From Megaera sp965229545 (GTDB lineage Bacteria > Pseudomonadota > Alphaproteobacteria > Rickettsiales > Rickettsiaceae): a stretch of 64,000 nt of DNA. Of the stretch, positions 30,433 through 40,194 are shown in pieces. The stretch's first letter is position 1. Each line of letters starts with the position of its first letter. The stretch covers positions 372,001-436,000 of the forward strand of contig OZ245887.1 of NCBI GenBank assembly GCA_965229545.1, read 5' to 3'. The notes under the pieces are model-generated. The model was not told where the DNA came from and made no database searches. It worked only from the letters and a program-made list of their open reading frames with translations. The position numbers and the translations under genes are program-made.

Positions 30433-30920
30433 GTTTGTTTTATGGTTATCAGTATCGATCATATAATATTTTTTTCTTTTTAATTATTAATGTAATTCTT
30501 GGTTTAAAATCAAGTAAAGGTATCATTTCAATAACTCAATATGCCCTAGGTGATAGAAACTTTTCTACTGCTGTATTAGTTTCAACGCTTGTTGCTACCT
30601 GAGTTTCTGGCTCATTTTTTGGTAATATACTGATAAGAAACCTATAAAACAGGATTATATTATTTTATCCCTGTTTTATTTGAGGTTGTTTGTTTTTTTA
30701 TAGTAGGCTATTTTTTTATTCCTTCGTATGGGGGAGTTTTTAGGCAAGCTTTCAATTGCGGAGGCAATGAAGGATATATATGGACAAAAAGTTAGAATTG
30801 TTACTAGTATATCAGGATTTATATTTGTTAGTGGATTAATAGCAGTGCAATTAAAAATAGCCGGTAGTGTTTTTGAGTATATTTTAAATATCAATAGTTT
30901 ATATGGAATTATTTTATCCG
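30433..30920 (+). pseudogene. Sodium:solute symporter-type protein, 5' fragment
   Basis: Readable across frames: ITQYALGDRNFSTAVLVSTL, VSGSFFGNILI, MGEFLGKLSIAEAMKDIYGQ, VRIVTSISGFIFVSGLIAVQ. This matches the N-terminal helices of SSF-type symporters that in Rickettsia are often joined to histidine kinase domains. A TGA replaces a Trp codon near 30599, at least one more frame break follows, and IS256 truncates it at 30920. Confidence 0.65.
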
Positions 30921-30931
30921 GAGTCAATCAT

Positions 30932-32208
30932 TTATTTTGTGTAAGTTGTTGTATTTTTTAATTCCAGTAAATCATGCCTAAAATCCCCGCATAAAATTTC
31001 AAATTGATTCAATGCCAAAGACCAATTTTTAATCGGCATGGTCCATTTTTTGGCAGCATTTTTTAGAGCCAAAAATACGATTTTTAAAATAGACTTATCA
31101 TCTGGAAAAACCCCTTTATTGTTGATGATTTTTCTGATTTGACGATTTATCGATTCTATCGCATTGGTAGTATAAATTACCCGCCTAATCTCATCAGGAA
31201 AAGCAAAAAGAGGAATAATCCCGCTCCAATTCCTTTGCCAAATATCAGAGATCACAGGATATTTATTATCCCATTTAGCAGCAAACGATTTTAGCTCCAG
31301 ATATCCTATTTCTTCGCTGTTTGCAGTGTAAATCCTTTTAAGATCCGCTGTGACCGCTTTTAAATCCTTATAAGAAACATATTTTACAGAATTCCTCGCC
31401 ATATGTACTATACAGAGTTGTACAATCGTATTAGGATAAATGCTATTTATGGCTTCAGGAAAGCCTTTTAATCCATCAACGCATGCTACATATATCTGTT
31501 TTATCCCTCTGTTCTTTAGCTCAGTTACAACCTGCATCCAAAACTTGGAACCTTCATTTTTACCGACCCAGATCCCCAGTAATTCCTTTTTTCCTTCCAT
31601 GTTAACACCTATTGCAAGATATACCGCTTTGTTAATTACTGTATGATTATCCCTTGCTTTAACGTGTAATGCAATCCAAATATAATGTTGGATATACATC
31701 GTCTAGGAACCTGTTTTGCCATGTAGTAACTTCTTCTATTACTCCGTCAGTGACAGTTGATATAAGGTCCTTGGAAATATTGGTCTGGTATATCTCCTCT
31801 AAATGGCCCTGTATCTCACTGACAGTCATCCCTCTTGCATATAGTGAAATCACTTTATCATCAAAACCACTAAATCTCCTAACTCCTTCAGGAATCAATT
31901 GAGGTTCAAATTCTCCTTCCCTGTCCCTTGAAACATCTACGGTAATCTGATGACCGTCGTCATCTATAATCGTTTTTTCATAACTGCCGTTGCGACGATT
32001 ATTATCGCTCTTGATTATCTTACTATGTTTAGAATAACCTAGATCGTGTTCTAATTCACTTTCAAGAATTCTCTCTACTATTTGCTTTTTAAGTTTATTA
32101 AATAATCCACCCGCGACCAAATAATTCAGATGGATCTGCTTTTGATAGTAATTCTTCGACTAATTTAGTATTTATATCTACTTCTTTTTCTGCTAATTTT
32201 TTAGCCAT
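30932..32208 (-). pseudogene. IS256-family transposase, frameshifted
   Basis: Two frames, 31659-32120 (N-terminal) and 30932-31699 (catalytic), split by one extra base at 31668 (CGTGTAATGCAATCC against CGTGTATGCAATCC). The shared G-run break separates the true start at 32208 from the rest. Otherwise the best-preserved copy. Confidence 0.88.
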
Positions 32209-32240
32209 TTTTTCCTCTGTATTTAAGTTGCTTTTTTATA

Positions 32241-33372
32241 TTACTCCGGCCTTTAAATATTGAACTAACATTAGAGAAATGATATGATGATATTGTATCA
32301 AGAGTAATAACAAAATGTCTAATAAAAAATTATCACCAAGCGATCTCAAGATATTAAGAAAGAAAACAGTGGAAGCAATAGTTATACATGGAATAAGCAA
32401 GAAATAAGCATCTATTACCTTTGGGTTTTCTAGGAGTTCTATATGGAAATATCTTAAAGAGTACAAAATTTATAAGGAAGAAAGCTTTCGCTATAAGAAG
32501 CGAGGAGTAAAGGTAGGAACAGGATCTAAAATCAGTAAAAATCAAGAAGAGGAATTAAAATCTAAAATTTTATCACATACACCTGATGAATTGGGAATGG
32601 ATTATACGTTATGGAATAGTAAAGTGGTACAAGAATATATAGAATCCAATTACCTTTATCAGTATAACAGGCGTTCTATAAGAAAAATTATGAATAGATT
32701 GGGTTTTACGTCTCAAAAACCAATTAAATCAGCCTATCAACGTAATCCAGAGAAGATAAAAGAATGGTTAACAGTCACATATCCAGAAATCAAGTCTCGT
32801 GCAATGAAAGAAAGTGCTAGAATTTATTGGGGAGATGAAATGGGGATACAATCAACAGATAATCGAGGTAAAACATATGGGTCTTAAAGGCAAGACCCCA
32901 GCAATCAAGAGAAGTGGCTCAAGATTTAAATGTAATATGCTAGCTGCTATTAGTCCGCAAGGATTTATGAACTGGATGCTATTTGAAGATAATTTTACCA
33001 GCAAAAAGTGTATTGAATTTTAGGTAGACTGATCAGACAAATTAAGCAGAAAATATTTTTGATATTAGATAATCATAGAGTGCATCACAGTAAAAAGGTA
33101 AAAGCTTATGTAGAAAGACATAAGGACAAGCTAGAATTGTTTTATTTACCATCATATTGTCCTGATATGAATCCACAAGAACTTGTAAACCAAGATGTCA
33201 AAGCTAACTCTAATAATTTTCGAGTACTAAAATCAGTAAAAGATTTAACAATTAATGTACGGTCCTATTTAACACAAATTCAGTTTAATGGTATAAAAAT
33301 TCAAAATTATTTTAAAAAGAAAGAAATAGCTTATGCTACTATATAATGTTCAATATTTAAAGGCCAGAATAA
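32241..33372 (+). mobile_element. IS630-family element, copy D (degraded)
   Basis: TA flanks at 32239-32240 and 33373-33374, inserted into the 5' leader of an IS256 copy. Right terminal repeat reads GGCCAGAATAA, one change from the others. Confidence 0.92.
32315..33346 (+). pseudogene. IS630 transposase, nonsense and frameshifts
   Basis: TAA replaces a Gln codon in the HTH (SKK*ASI) near 32406; an extra G near 32880 and a lost T near 33020 break the frame twice more. The most decayed of the seven copies. Confidence 0.9.
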
Positions 33373-33521
33373 TAGTATCTTCTACTATATCCTTTTGCAA
33401 CTTACACAAACTATATGACAGACTCTATTGAACGTTATTTATAATAGTATTAGGCTTAACATCAGATGAAGTGATTAAGGGTTTATAGTTTGTTTTTACC
33501 TTTAATAAGTTGTGGGGTGTT

Positions 33522-34016
33522 ATGGCGTGTATAAAAAAATTTTTTAATAAATATTGTTTTACTCTATGTTTTTTTCTAGTTAGTGGAATATCATCCCTAA
33601 ATATATCTTTAAGGGCAACCTCAACAGGGTCTGTGCAAGTAAGTGCTACTGTTGCTTCATCGTGCAGTGTTACTGCTACTACTTTAGCTTTTGGTAATTA
33701 TACATTAGCCCAGTTAGATGCAACTTCAACAATAACTGCAACATCTACAAATGGTACTACTTATACTGTGGGTCTTAATGCTGGTACTTTTGCAGGAGCT
33801 ACCACTACTACTCGCAGGATGAGCAGTCCATCTTCGAACAGTTTAAATTATTTTTTATATTCTGATTCCACTAGGACTACTAATTGGGGCAACACTTCAG
33901 GTACTTGGGTTTCAGCAACCGGTACCGGAGTTGCACAAGTCATGACAGTTTACAGAAGAATACCAGCAAACCAGTCTGCTTTGATTGGTAATTACTCTGA
34001 TACAGTGTCACTGTAA
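33522..34016 (+). CDS. Spore coat protein U-like secreted protein
   Basis: A beta-rich secreted protein of the SCPU/fimbrial-like fold. Starting from ATG 33522, a signal peptide is visible (IKKFFNKYCFTLCFFLVSGI), then SVQVSATVASSCSVTATTLA with the conserved Cys and FGNYTLAQ, and the C-terminal YRRIPANQSALIGNYSDTV motif. Members are surface or chaperone-usher-type subunits. The frame stops after DTVSL, while the family's usual last strand (VTITF) is encoded immediately afterwards in another frame ending at 34032, so a small indel has removed the final strand. The upstream TTG at 33510 is a less likely start. Confidence 0.72.
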   Translation: MACIKKFFNKYCFTLCFFLVSGISSLNISLRATSTGSVQVSATVASSCSVTATTLAFGNYTLAQLDATSTITATSTNGTTYTVGLNAGTFAGATTTTRRMSSPSSNSLNYFLYSDSTRTTNWGNTSGTWVSATGTGVAQVMTVYRRIPANQSALIGNYSDTVSL

Positions 34017-34066
34017 CAATCACATTTTAATAATTATTTTACTCACCATATTTTATCTCTGGCAAG

Positions 34067-34609
34067 ATGAGTAAGATTATCTTCAAGCCATTAACTAAAT
34101 CGCATCTGGATTTGTTGCTAAAATGGTTAGAGACTCCCCATGTAAAAGTATGGTGGGATCAGGACGTCCGATGGACGATGAAATTGATTAAGGAGAAGTA
34201 TGGTCATTATATTAAGGGATATAAAAAACTTAAGCTCGAGGAAAAAATAATCAAAAAGCTTATGAGGGCTTTTGTTATTTTTTTTGAGGAAATGCCAATC
34301 GGTTATATCCAATATTATAACGTACATGACTTCCCCCGTGAACCAAGCTATGATATTTCGGAATTACCTCCCTCTTGTGCTGGAGTTGATTGGTATATTG
34401 GCGAAGTGGAATTTACCGGTAAAGGTATTGGAACTAAAGCATTAAGCTATTTTTTGAATCAACACGTTTTTCTGACTTTTGAGTGTGTATTTGTTGGTCC
34501 GGATACTGCTTATACTGGTGCAATTAGGGTGTATACAAAGATAGGATTTACAGTGATTAAAAAAGTAAATGATGGTAAAATTACTTGGATGTTATGCGGA
34601 AAAGGTTAA
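34067..34609 (+). CDS. GNAT acetyltransferase, aminoglycoside 6'-N-acetyltransferase-like
   Basis: 180 residues. Begins with FKPLTKSHLDLLLKWLETPH and VWWDQD, characteristic of the AAC(6')/RimJ-like group, with the acetyl-CoA site at VDWYIGEVEFTGKGIGTKAL and the C-terminal GAIRVYTKIGF. It would acetylate a small amine or protein N-terminus; the substrate cannot be read from sequence. It ends 4 bp before prs and may be co-transcribed. Intact. Confidence 0.82.
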   Translation: MSKIIFKPLTKSHLDLLLKWLETPHVKVWWDQDVRWTMKLIKEKYGHYIKGYKKLKLEEKIIKKLMRAFVIFFEEMPIGYIQYYNVHDFPREPSYDISELPPSCAGVDWYIGEVEFTGKGIGTKALSYFLNQHVFLTFECVFVGPDTAYTGAIRVYTKIGFTVIKKVNDGKITWMLCGKG

Positions 34610-34823
34610 GATTATGCAAATTATTTCAGGATCAAGTAATAAACTGCTCGCTAAGAGAATCGCTGAAAGCACCGGTTATAGATTACTTAATACAGAAATC
34701 AGAAATTTTAGCGACGGTGAATTAAGAGTAGAACTTCAAGATAAGATTGAAAAAGACGTAATTATACTACAATCTACCTCTTCTCCTGTTAACGACCACC
34801 TTATGGAGCTATTACTTTTAATA

Positions 34824-35955
34824 TTACTCCGGCCTTTAAATATTGAACTAACATTAGAGAAATGATATAATGATATTGTATCAAGAGTAATAACAAAATG
34901 TCTAATAAAAAATTATCACCAAGCGATCTCAAGATATTAAGAAAGAAAGCAGTGGAAGCAATAGTTATACATGGAATAAGCAAGAAACAAGCATCTATTA
35001 CCTTTGGGTTTTCTAGGAGTTCTATATGGAAATATCTTAAAGAGTACAAAATTTCTAAGGAAGAAAGCTTTCGCTATAAGAAGCGAGGAGTAAAGGTAGG
35101 AACAGGATCTAAAATCAGTAAAAATCAAGAAGAGGAATTAAAATCTAAAATTTTATCACATACACCTGATGAATTGGGAATGGATTATACGTTATGGAAT
35201 AGTAAAGTGGTACAAGAATATATAGAATCCAATTACCTTTATCAGTATAACAGGCGTTCTATAAGAAAAATTATGAATAGATTGGGTTTTACGTCTCAAA
35301 AACCAATTAAATCAGCCTATCAACGTAATCCAGAGAAGATAAAAGAATGGTTAACAGTCACATATCCAGAAATCAAGTCTCGTGCAATGAAAGAAAGTGC
35401 TAGAATTTATTGGGGAGATGAAATGGGGATACAATCAACAGATAATCGAGGTAAAACATATGGTCTTAAAGGCAAGACCCCAGCAATCAAGAGAAGTGGC
35501 TCAAGATTTAAATGTAATATGCTAGCTGCTATTAGTCCGCAAGGGTTTATGAACTGGATGGTATTTGAAGATAATTTTACCAGCAAAAAGTGTATTGAAT
35601 TTTTAGGTAGACTGATCAGACAAATTAAGCAGAAAATATTTTTGATATTAGATAATCATAGAGTGCATCACAGTAAAAAGGTAAAAGCTTATGTAGAAAG
35701 ACATAAGGACAAGCTAGAATTGTTTTATTTACCATCATATTGTCCTGATATGAATCCACAAGAACTTGTAAACCAAGATGTCAAAGCTAACTCCAATAAT
35801 TTTCGAGTACTAAAATCAGTAAAAGATTTAACAATTAATGTACGGTCCTATTTAACACAAATTCAGTTTAATGGTATAAAAATTCAAAATTATTTTAAAA
35901 AGAAAAAAATAGCTTATGCTACTATATAATGTTCAATATTTAAAGGCCAGAGTAA
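34824..35955 (+). mobile_element. IS630-family element, copy E
   Basis: 1132 bp, TA flanks at 34822-34823 and 35956-35957, inside prs. Removing the element and one TA restores the prs frame (LLLLIDTAKRAG). Confidence 0.95.
34898..35929 (+). CDS. IS630 transposase, intact
   Basis: 343 residues with full HTH and DDE set (WGDEMG, LILDNHRVHH, NPQELVNQD). One of two copies with no obvious catalytic-region change, so a candidate source of active transposase. Confidence 0.95.
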   Translation: MSNKKLSPSDLKILRKKAVEAIVIHGISKKQASITFGFSRSSIWKYLKEYKISKEESFRYKKRGVKVGTGSKISKNQEEELKSKILSHTPDELGMDYTLWNSKVVQEYIESNYLYQYNRRSIRKIMNRLGFTSQKPIKSAYQRNPEKIKEWLTVTYPEIKSRAMKESARIYWGDEMGIQSTDNRGKTYGLKGKTPAIKRSGSRFKCNMLAAISPQGFMNWMVFEDNFTSKKCIEFLGRLIRQIKQKIFLILDNHRVHHSKKVKAYVERHKDKLELFYLPSYCPDMNPQELVNQDVKANSNNFRVLKSVKDLTINVRSYLTQIQFNGIKIQNYFKKKKIAYATI

Positions 35956-36689
35956 TAGATACCGCTAAAAGAGCTGGGGTAAGAAACATAATTGGCATAA
36001 TTCCTTATTTCGGGTATAGCAGGCAAGATCGCGCTACCTATCAACATGGTCCTATATCTGCTAGTTTGGTAATTAAACTATTGGAAAGCGCAGGAGTAAC
36101 AAAAATTATAACTCTTGACCTTCATTCTAAACAATTAGAAGGAGTATTTAACATCCCAATTTTTAACTTTGATCCAGCAAGTATATTTTTTCCTTTTTAT
36201 GAAGACAGTCCAGAGATAGTTGTGGTTTCTCCTGATATAGGCGGTATTACCAGAGCTCGTAACTTTTGCTCGCTTTTTGGTAAAGATCTAATAGTTATTA
36301 ATAAATCCCGTGATGCTAATAATCAATGTTTTATGACTAAAATAATTGGAAATGTCAAAAACAAAAAATGTATTATAATCGATGATATAGTAGATAGTGG
36401 AAATACTCTATGTGTAAAGCAGCAGAATCTTTAAAAGAGCATCAGGCCTTAACTATCGAAGCGTATATTACCCATCCGGTTTTATCAGGAAATGCAAAAG
36501 AAAAAATCATGCTTTCTCCAATTGATAAAATTTTTGTTTCAGACTCAATCTACCATGCTTCCTTACCTGATAAATTTGTAACTATATTTACTGATAAATT
36601 GTTAACACATGGGTTGTAATTGATTTTTGCACAAACATATTATACAAGCTATAATATAATTTTGATTAACAATTAATATATTTAATAAA

Positions 36690-37163
36690 ATGTTCTATAT
36701 AAAAAAATTTATAACTTTTTTTACTATCATTATCATTAGTCTGAGTTTAAACAATTTGGCTAAAGCTGCGCAGGATGTTATAGCTGGTAATTTAGCAACT
36801 AAATACCTTCAATTTCAAGATAATATAGGTAAATCTGATTCTAAAGACCATATTAAAGAAATAAAAGAGCTTTTTGTACCTGGAATAATATGTATAGAGG
36901 ATGGTCAGGTCTTCGCAAAGGGTTATAAAGAATTAGAAAAACGTTTTTTAGAGCTTAAAGAAATGTATGGTAAGTGGGGTACAGTATTGCAAAAACAAAC
37001 TATTTGCTCAGACGGGATTACAGCTACCATACAATATGAACTTGTAACGGAGAAGGCCGGTCTTTTTCATGTTGTTTCCATATTGCATATATCAAAAGAT
37101 CAGAAAGTATCAATGATTGATGAATCATATTATAGGTTAGATACTGAATTAGATAATGATTAA
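36690..37163 (+). CDS. Secreted small protein, NTF2/SnoaL-like
   Basis: 157 residues. Clear signal peptide (FYIKKFITFFTIIIISLSLN then AKAAQD cleavage site). The mature part has the helix-strand pattern of NTF2-like folds: YLQFQDNIGKSDSKDHIKEI, FVPGIICIEDGQVFAKGYKE, then strands ITATIQYELVTEK and FHVVSILHISKDQKVSMIDE. No catalytic residues assign a reaction. Probably periplasmic. Intact; separated from prs by 70 bp. Confidence 0.55.
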   Translation: MFYIKKFITFFTIIIISLSLNNLAKAAQDVIAGNLATKYLQFQDNIGKSDSKDHIKEIKELFVPGIICIEDGQVFAKGYKELEKRFLELKEMYGKWGTVLQKQTICSDGITATIQYELVTEKAGLFHVVSILHISKDQKVSMIDESYYRLDTELDND

Positions 37164-37346
37164 AGCGTTTTCTTAAGAAAAGAAACAAACCATAAGATTA
37201 TATAGCAGGTTTGTAACTAAAAACTATAAATTAACAACCAATCAAGTACTACAATCTATGGTTGAGGACTTCTGGGAAAAATTATAGACTGTAATTTTTT
37301 TCATTCGTTATTTATTATAAAATCTTTAAATGCTCTTAGTATATTT
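37164..37346. other. Intergenic region
   Basis: AT-rich 183 bp. A small palindrome TTTTCTTAAGAAAA lies near the left edge. No gene seen. Confidence 0.4.
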
Positions 37347-38846
37347 ATGTCTAATAAAATTAATAATTACCTAAAACTAGAAAAAGAAATTGAACAGATT
37401 TCTCATTTAAGTAATATTGCATCCCTTGCACACTGGGATTCTGCAACTATGCTAAAAGCTGGATCTGCTAAAACAAGACAACAGGAAATGGCTACACTTG
37501 AATCGTTGATTCATGAAATGAGTACTAGTCAAAAATTTGGCAATTTATTAGAAGCTGCGTTATCAGAGGAGGATTTTCTAGATGATTGGCAAAAAGCAAA
37601 TTTAAAACTTGCCAAAAAATCTTATGAAGAAGAAGTTTGTATTACTCCGGAAATGAAATATGAATTCTCGATAGCGGCCGGAGAATCAGAATTTGCTTGG
37701 CGGAGGTGTAGAGCTGAAAATGATTTTAAAACTTTAGTGCCTTATCTGGATAGGGTTTTTAAGGCTTCTACTCAAATAGCTACTGCTAAATCTGAAACAC
37801 TTGGAAAACCTATTTATGACAGTTTAGTTGATAGTTTTGATCCGGAAAGAAAAGTATCAGAAATTACTCAGGTTTACAATGTTTTGAAAAAAGAATTACC
37901 TGAATTAATTACTAAAATAGCTGAAAAACAGTCTTCCGAAAAGGTGATAAAATTAACTAAACCAATAGATGAAAAGACGCAAAAAACTATAGGTTTAAAA
38001 GTTTTAGAAAAGATGGGATTTGACTTAAATCGAGGCAGGTTAGATAAGTCCACGCATCCTTTTTGTATAGGAGGTCGGTTCGATGTAAGAATTACTACTA
38101 GATATGATGAAAATAATTTTTTATCTAGCCTGTTTGCAGTAATTCATGAAACCGGTCATGGTTTGTATCAACAGAATCTACCTGAAAAATACATTAACCA
38201 ACCGGTAGGAAAACCCAAAGGGATGGCTTTTCATGAAAGTCAATCATTGATTATGGAGATGCAAGCTTGTACTTCCCTAGAGTTTACCGAATTTCTAGCA
38301 CAACTGCTAAAAGATGAGTTTAATATTAGTGGACCAGAATATTCAGGGGAAAATCTATATAGGTTAATGACAAGAGTGCATCCTAGCTTTATTAGAGTAG
38401 AAGCAGATGAAGTAACATACCCGTTACATGTTATTCTACGTTTTGAAATTGAACAGCATATAATAAACGGAACAATAAAAGCTGTTGACTTACCGGAATT
38501 ATGGAATAGCAAAATGAAAGAATATCTGGGAATTATGCCGGATTCTTACTCAAACGGCTGTCTACAAGATATACATTGGCCTGCGGGTATGATTGGTTAC
38601 TTTCCCTCCTATACTAACGGGGCTATAATTTCTAGTATGATTATGAATCGCGTCAAAAAGCAAAATATTAATATTGATACTGAATTATTTAAAGGTACAT
38701 TTGATAGTTTAAATCATTATTTAAATAAAAACTTGCGCCAATATGGATCCTTAAAGGCTTCAAAAGAATTACTACAAGAATCAACCGGTTTAAGGCAAAT
38801 TGATCCTGTAATTTTTATTGATTATTTAAAAAATAAATATCTTTAG
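37347..38846 (+). CDS. Carboxypeptidase Taq (M32 metallopeptidase)
   Basis: Zinc carboxypeptidase releasing C-terminal residues from peptides. 499 residues, the family length. HETGHGLYQQNLP holds the HExxH zinc motif near residue 267 and HESQSLIMEMQ supplies the third ligand Glu about 30 residues on. Other M32 blocks: LAHWDSATMLKAGSAKTRQQ, HPFCIGGRFDVRITTRYDE, DIHWPAGMIGYFPSYTNGA. Cytoplasmic, no signal peptide. Intact. Confidence 0.95.
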   Translation: MSNKINNYLKLEKEIEQISHLSNIASLAHWDSATMLKAGSAKTRQQEMATLESLIHEMSTSQKFGNLLEAALSEEDFLDDWQKANLKLAKKSYEEEVCITPEMKYEFSIAAGESEFAWRRCRAENDFKTLVPYLDRVFKASTQIATAKSETLGKPIYDSLVDSFDPERKVSEITQVYNVLKKELPELITKIAEKQSSEKVIKLTKPIDEKTQKTIGLKVLEKMGFDLNRGRLDKSTHPFCIGGRFDVRITTRYDENNFLSSLFAVIHETGHGLYQQNLPEKYINQPVGKPKGMAFHESQSLIMEMQACTSLEFTEFLAQLLKDEFNISGPEYSGENLYRLMTRVHPSFIRVEADEVTYPLHVILRFEIEQHIINGTIKAVDLPELWNSKMKEYLGIMPDSYSNGCLQDIHWPAGMIGYFPSYTNGAIISSMIMNRVKKQNINIDTELFKGTFDSLNHYLNKNLRQYGSLKASKELLQESTGLRQIDPVIFIDYLKNKYL

Positions 38847-39023
38847 TTAGCATAAAATATAAAGATTATAACTGGTTTGCAAGGTTTCTGGTTAACAAAG
38901 TTTACAAATTTCGTTGTTTGGTGGTTTAAAATACGGTATCATTAAAGGCGAATAACTTATTAGTTGAAATAAATATTAATATTATGTTTGTGCAATCATA
39001 TGGTTAATTTTTACTGGCATATT

Positions 39024-39383
39024 ATGGTTAAAAAAAGACTATTCCTAATTTTTCTGTTAACTATTTTTTTTACACATATCTCTATTGCTTCTGAGGATGA
39101 TGTAGTTAAAGTTGACCTTCGTATCAAGGATCATAAATTTACGCCTGATATTATTGAAATACCCGCTGATAAAAAGATTAATATTACTGTATATAACGAC
39201 GACCCTACAATAGAAGAATTTGAAAGTCTTGACCTAAAAAGAGAAAAGATAGTTCTTGGTAATAGTTCTATTAAGATTGTGTTAGCCCCTTTAGCTCCTG
39301 GAGAATATAAGTTCTTCGGTGACTTCCATCAAGAAAGCGCTCAAGGTAAGATTATTGTAACAGAAAAAAGTAAAGATGTTTAA
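39024..39383 (+). CDS. Periplasmic cupredoxin-like protein
   Basis: ATG 39024 gives a clean signal peptide (MVKKRLFLIFLLTIFFTHIS); a TTG at 38988 and ATG at 39000 upstream are less likely. The mature part is a cupredoxin-like beta domain: DLRIKDHKFTPDIIEIPADK, INITVYNDDPTIEEFESLDL and LAPGEYKFFGDFHQESAQG. This arrangement resembles the cupredoxin domain of EfeO-type partners of FTR1 permeases. It overlaps the FTR1 gene by 8 bp. A role in periplasmic iron handling is inferred from that pairing. Confidence 0.8.
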   Translation: MVKKRLFLIFLLTIFFTHISIASEDDVVKVDLRIKDHKFTPDIIEIPADKKINITVYNDDPTIEEFESLDLKREKIVLGNSSIKIVLAPLAPGEYKFFGDFHQESAQGKIIVTEKSKDV

Positions 39384-40194
39384 AATAGCAATTATCATCT
39401 TTCGTGAATGTCTTGAAATTGCTTTATTATTAGGGGTTATTTTAGCATCAACAAATCATATAAAAAATTCTAGACTTTACGTCATCATGGGAGCTATGAC
39501 CGGTACCGTTCTGGCTTCGCTATTTGCTTTTTTTATAAGAACTGTAACAAAAGCTTATGGTAGTTACGGTGACGAAATATTTGATTCGGGTGTTATTTTA
39601 CTAACTGCGGCGGTAATAAGCTGGACTGTAGTGTGGATGCAGGGTTATATAAAAAAAATTAAAAATAATTTAGGAAAATTAACAGAAAAAATTACTACAA
39701 ATAATGCTAGCAAAATGCTGCTAGTTACTATTGTTGCAACTACGATTTTTAGGGAAGGAACAGAGATTATTTTATTGATCTATGGTGCATCTTCTGCTCC
39801 TTTATCAGCTAGTGAGTATGTAATAGGGTTAGTTATCGGTAGTATTAGCGGTTTTATTGTTGGTGTAGTTATATATACAGGTCTGATAAAATTAGCAGGT
39901 AAATACATATTTAAAATTTCTACTATATTACTAATACTTATTGCCGCCGGTCTCGCCTCAGAAGCTGCTGGTATACTAACCTCTGTCGGTGTTATTGAAA
40001 TCTATAGAGAGACGTTATGGGATACTTCATGGTTAATTGACAATAACAGCATACTGGGTAAGTTATTACATATTACAATCGGTTATGATTCAAAGCCGAA
40101 TGGTATGCAAATTATTTTTTATTTTTCCAGTATTATATTTACATTAATTATGATGAAAATTAGGACAATTGTAACTAAGAGCAAATATGCTTAG
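39376..40194 (+). CDS. FTR1/EfeU-family iron permease
   Basis: 272 residues, about seven hydrophobic segments. FTR1 proteins carry two REXXE iron-coordination motifs: here FRECLEIALLLG in the first helix (RECLE, with Cys in place of the usual Gly) and FREGTEIILLIYG in the middle helix. Located in the inner membrane. It overlaps the cupredoxin gene upstream and the yciB gene downstream by 8 bp each, so one operon. Intact. Confidence 0.9.
   Translation: MFKIAIIIFRECLEIALLLGVILASTNHIKNSRLYVIMGAMTGTVLASLFAFFIRTVTKAYGSYGDEIFDSGVILLTAAVISWTVVWMQGYIKKIKNNLGKLTEKITTNNASKMLLVTIVATTIFREGTEIILLIYGASSAPLSASEYVIGLVIGSISGFIVGVVIYTGLIKLAGKYIFKISTILLILIAAGLASEAAGILTSVGVIEIYRETLWDTSWLIDNNSILGKLLHITIGYDSKPNGMQIIFYFSSIIFTLIMMKIRTIVTKSKYA

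Larger units (their letters stand above)
30921..33425 (-). mobile_element. IS256-family element carrying a nested IS630
   Basis: GAGTCAATC at 30921 to GACAGACTC at 33425. IS630 lies at 32241-33372 between the promoter-proximal end and the transposase gene. No target duplication at the outer flanks (TTTATCCG, TATTGAAC). Confidence 0.9.
34614..36619 (+). pseudogene. prs: Ribose-phosphate pyrophosphokinase, split by IS630 and frameshifted
   Basis: Would make PRPP from ribose 5-phosphate and ATP. The N-terminal part (MQIISGSSNKLLAKRIAEST ... NFSDGELRVEL ... VIILQSTSSPVNDHLMELLL) ends at the IS630 at 34824. It resumes at 35956 (DTAKRAGVRNIIGIIPYFGY, SRQDRATYQHGPISASLVIK, the ATP/ribose-phosphate loops; IIIDDIVDSGNTL, the PRPP-binding motif). 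A 2-bp TG duplication near 36411 shifts the frame just after that motif; the C-terminal CKAAESLKEHQAL follows in the next frame to 36619. Two lesions mean no functional enzyme from this locus. Confidence 0.92.
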
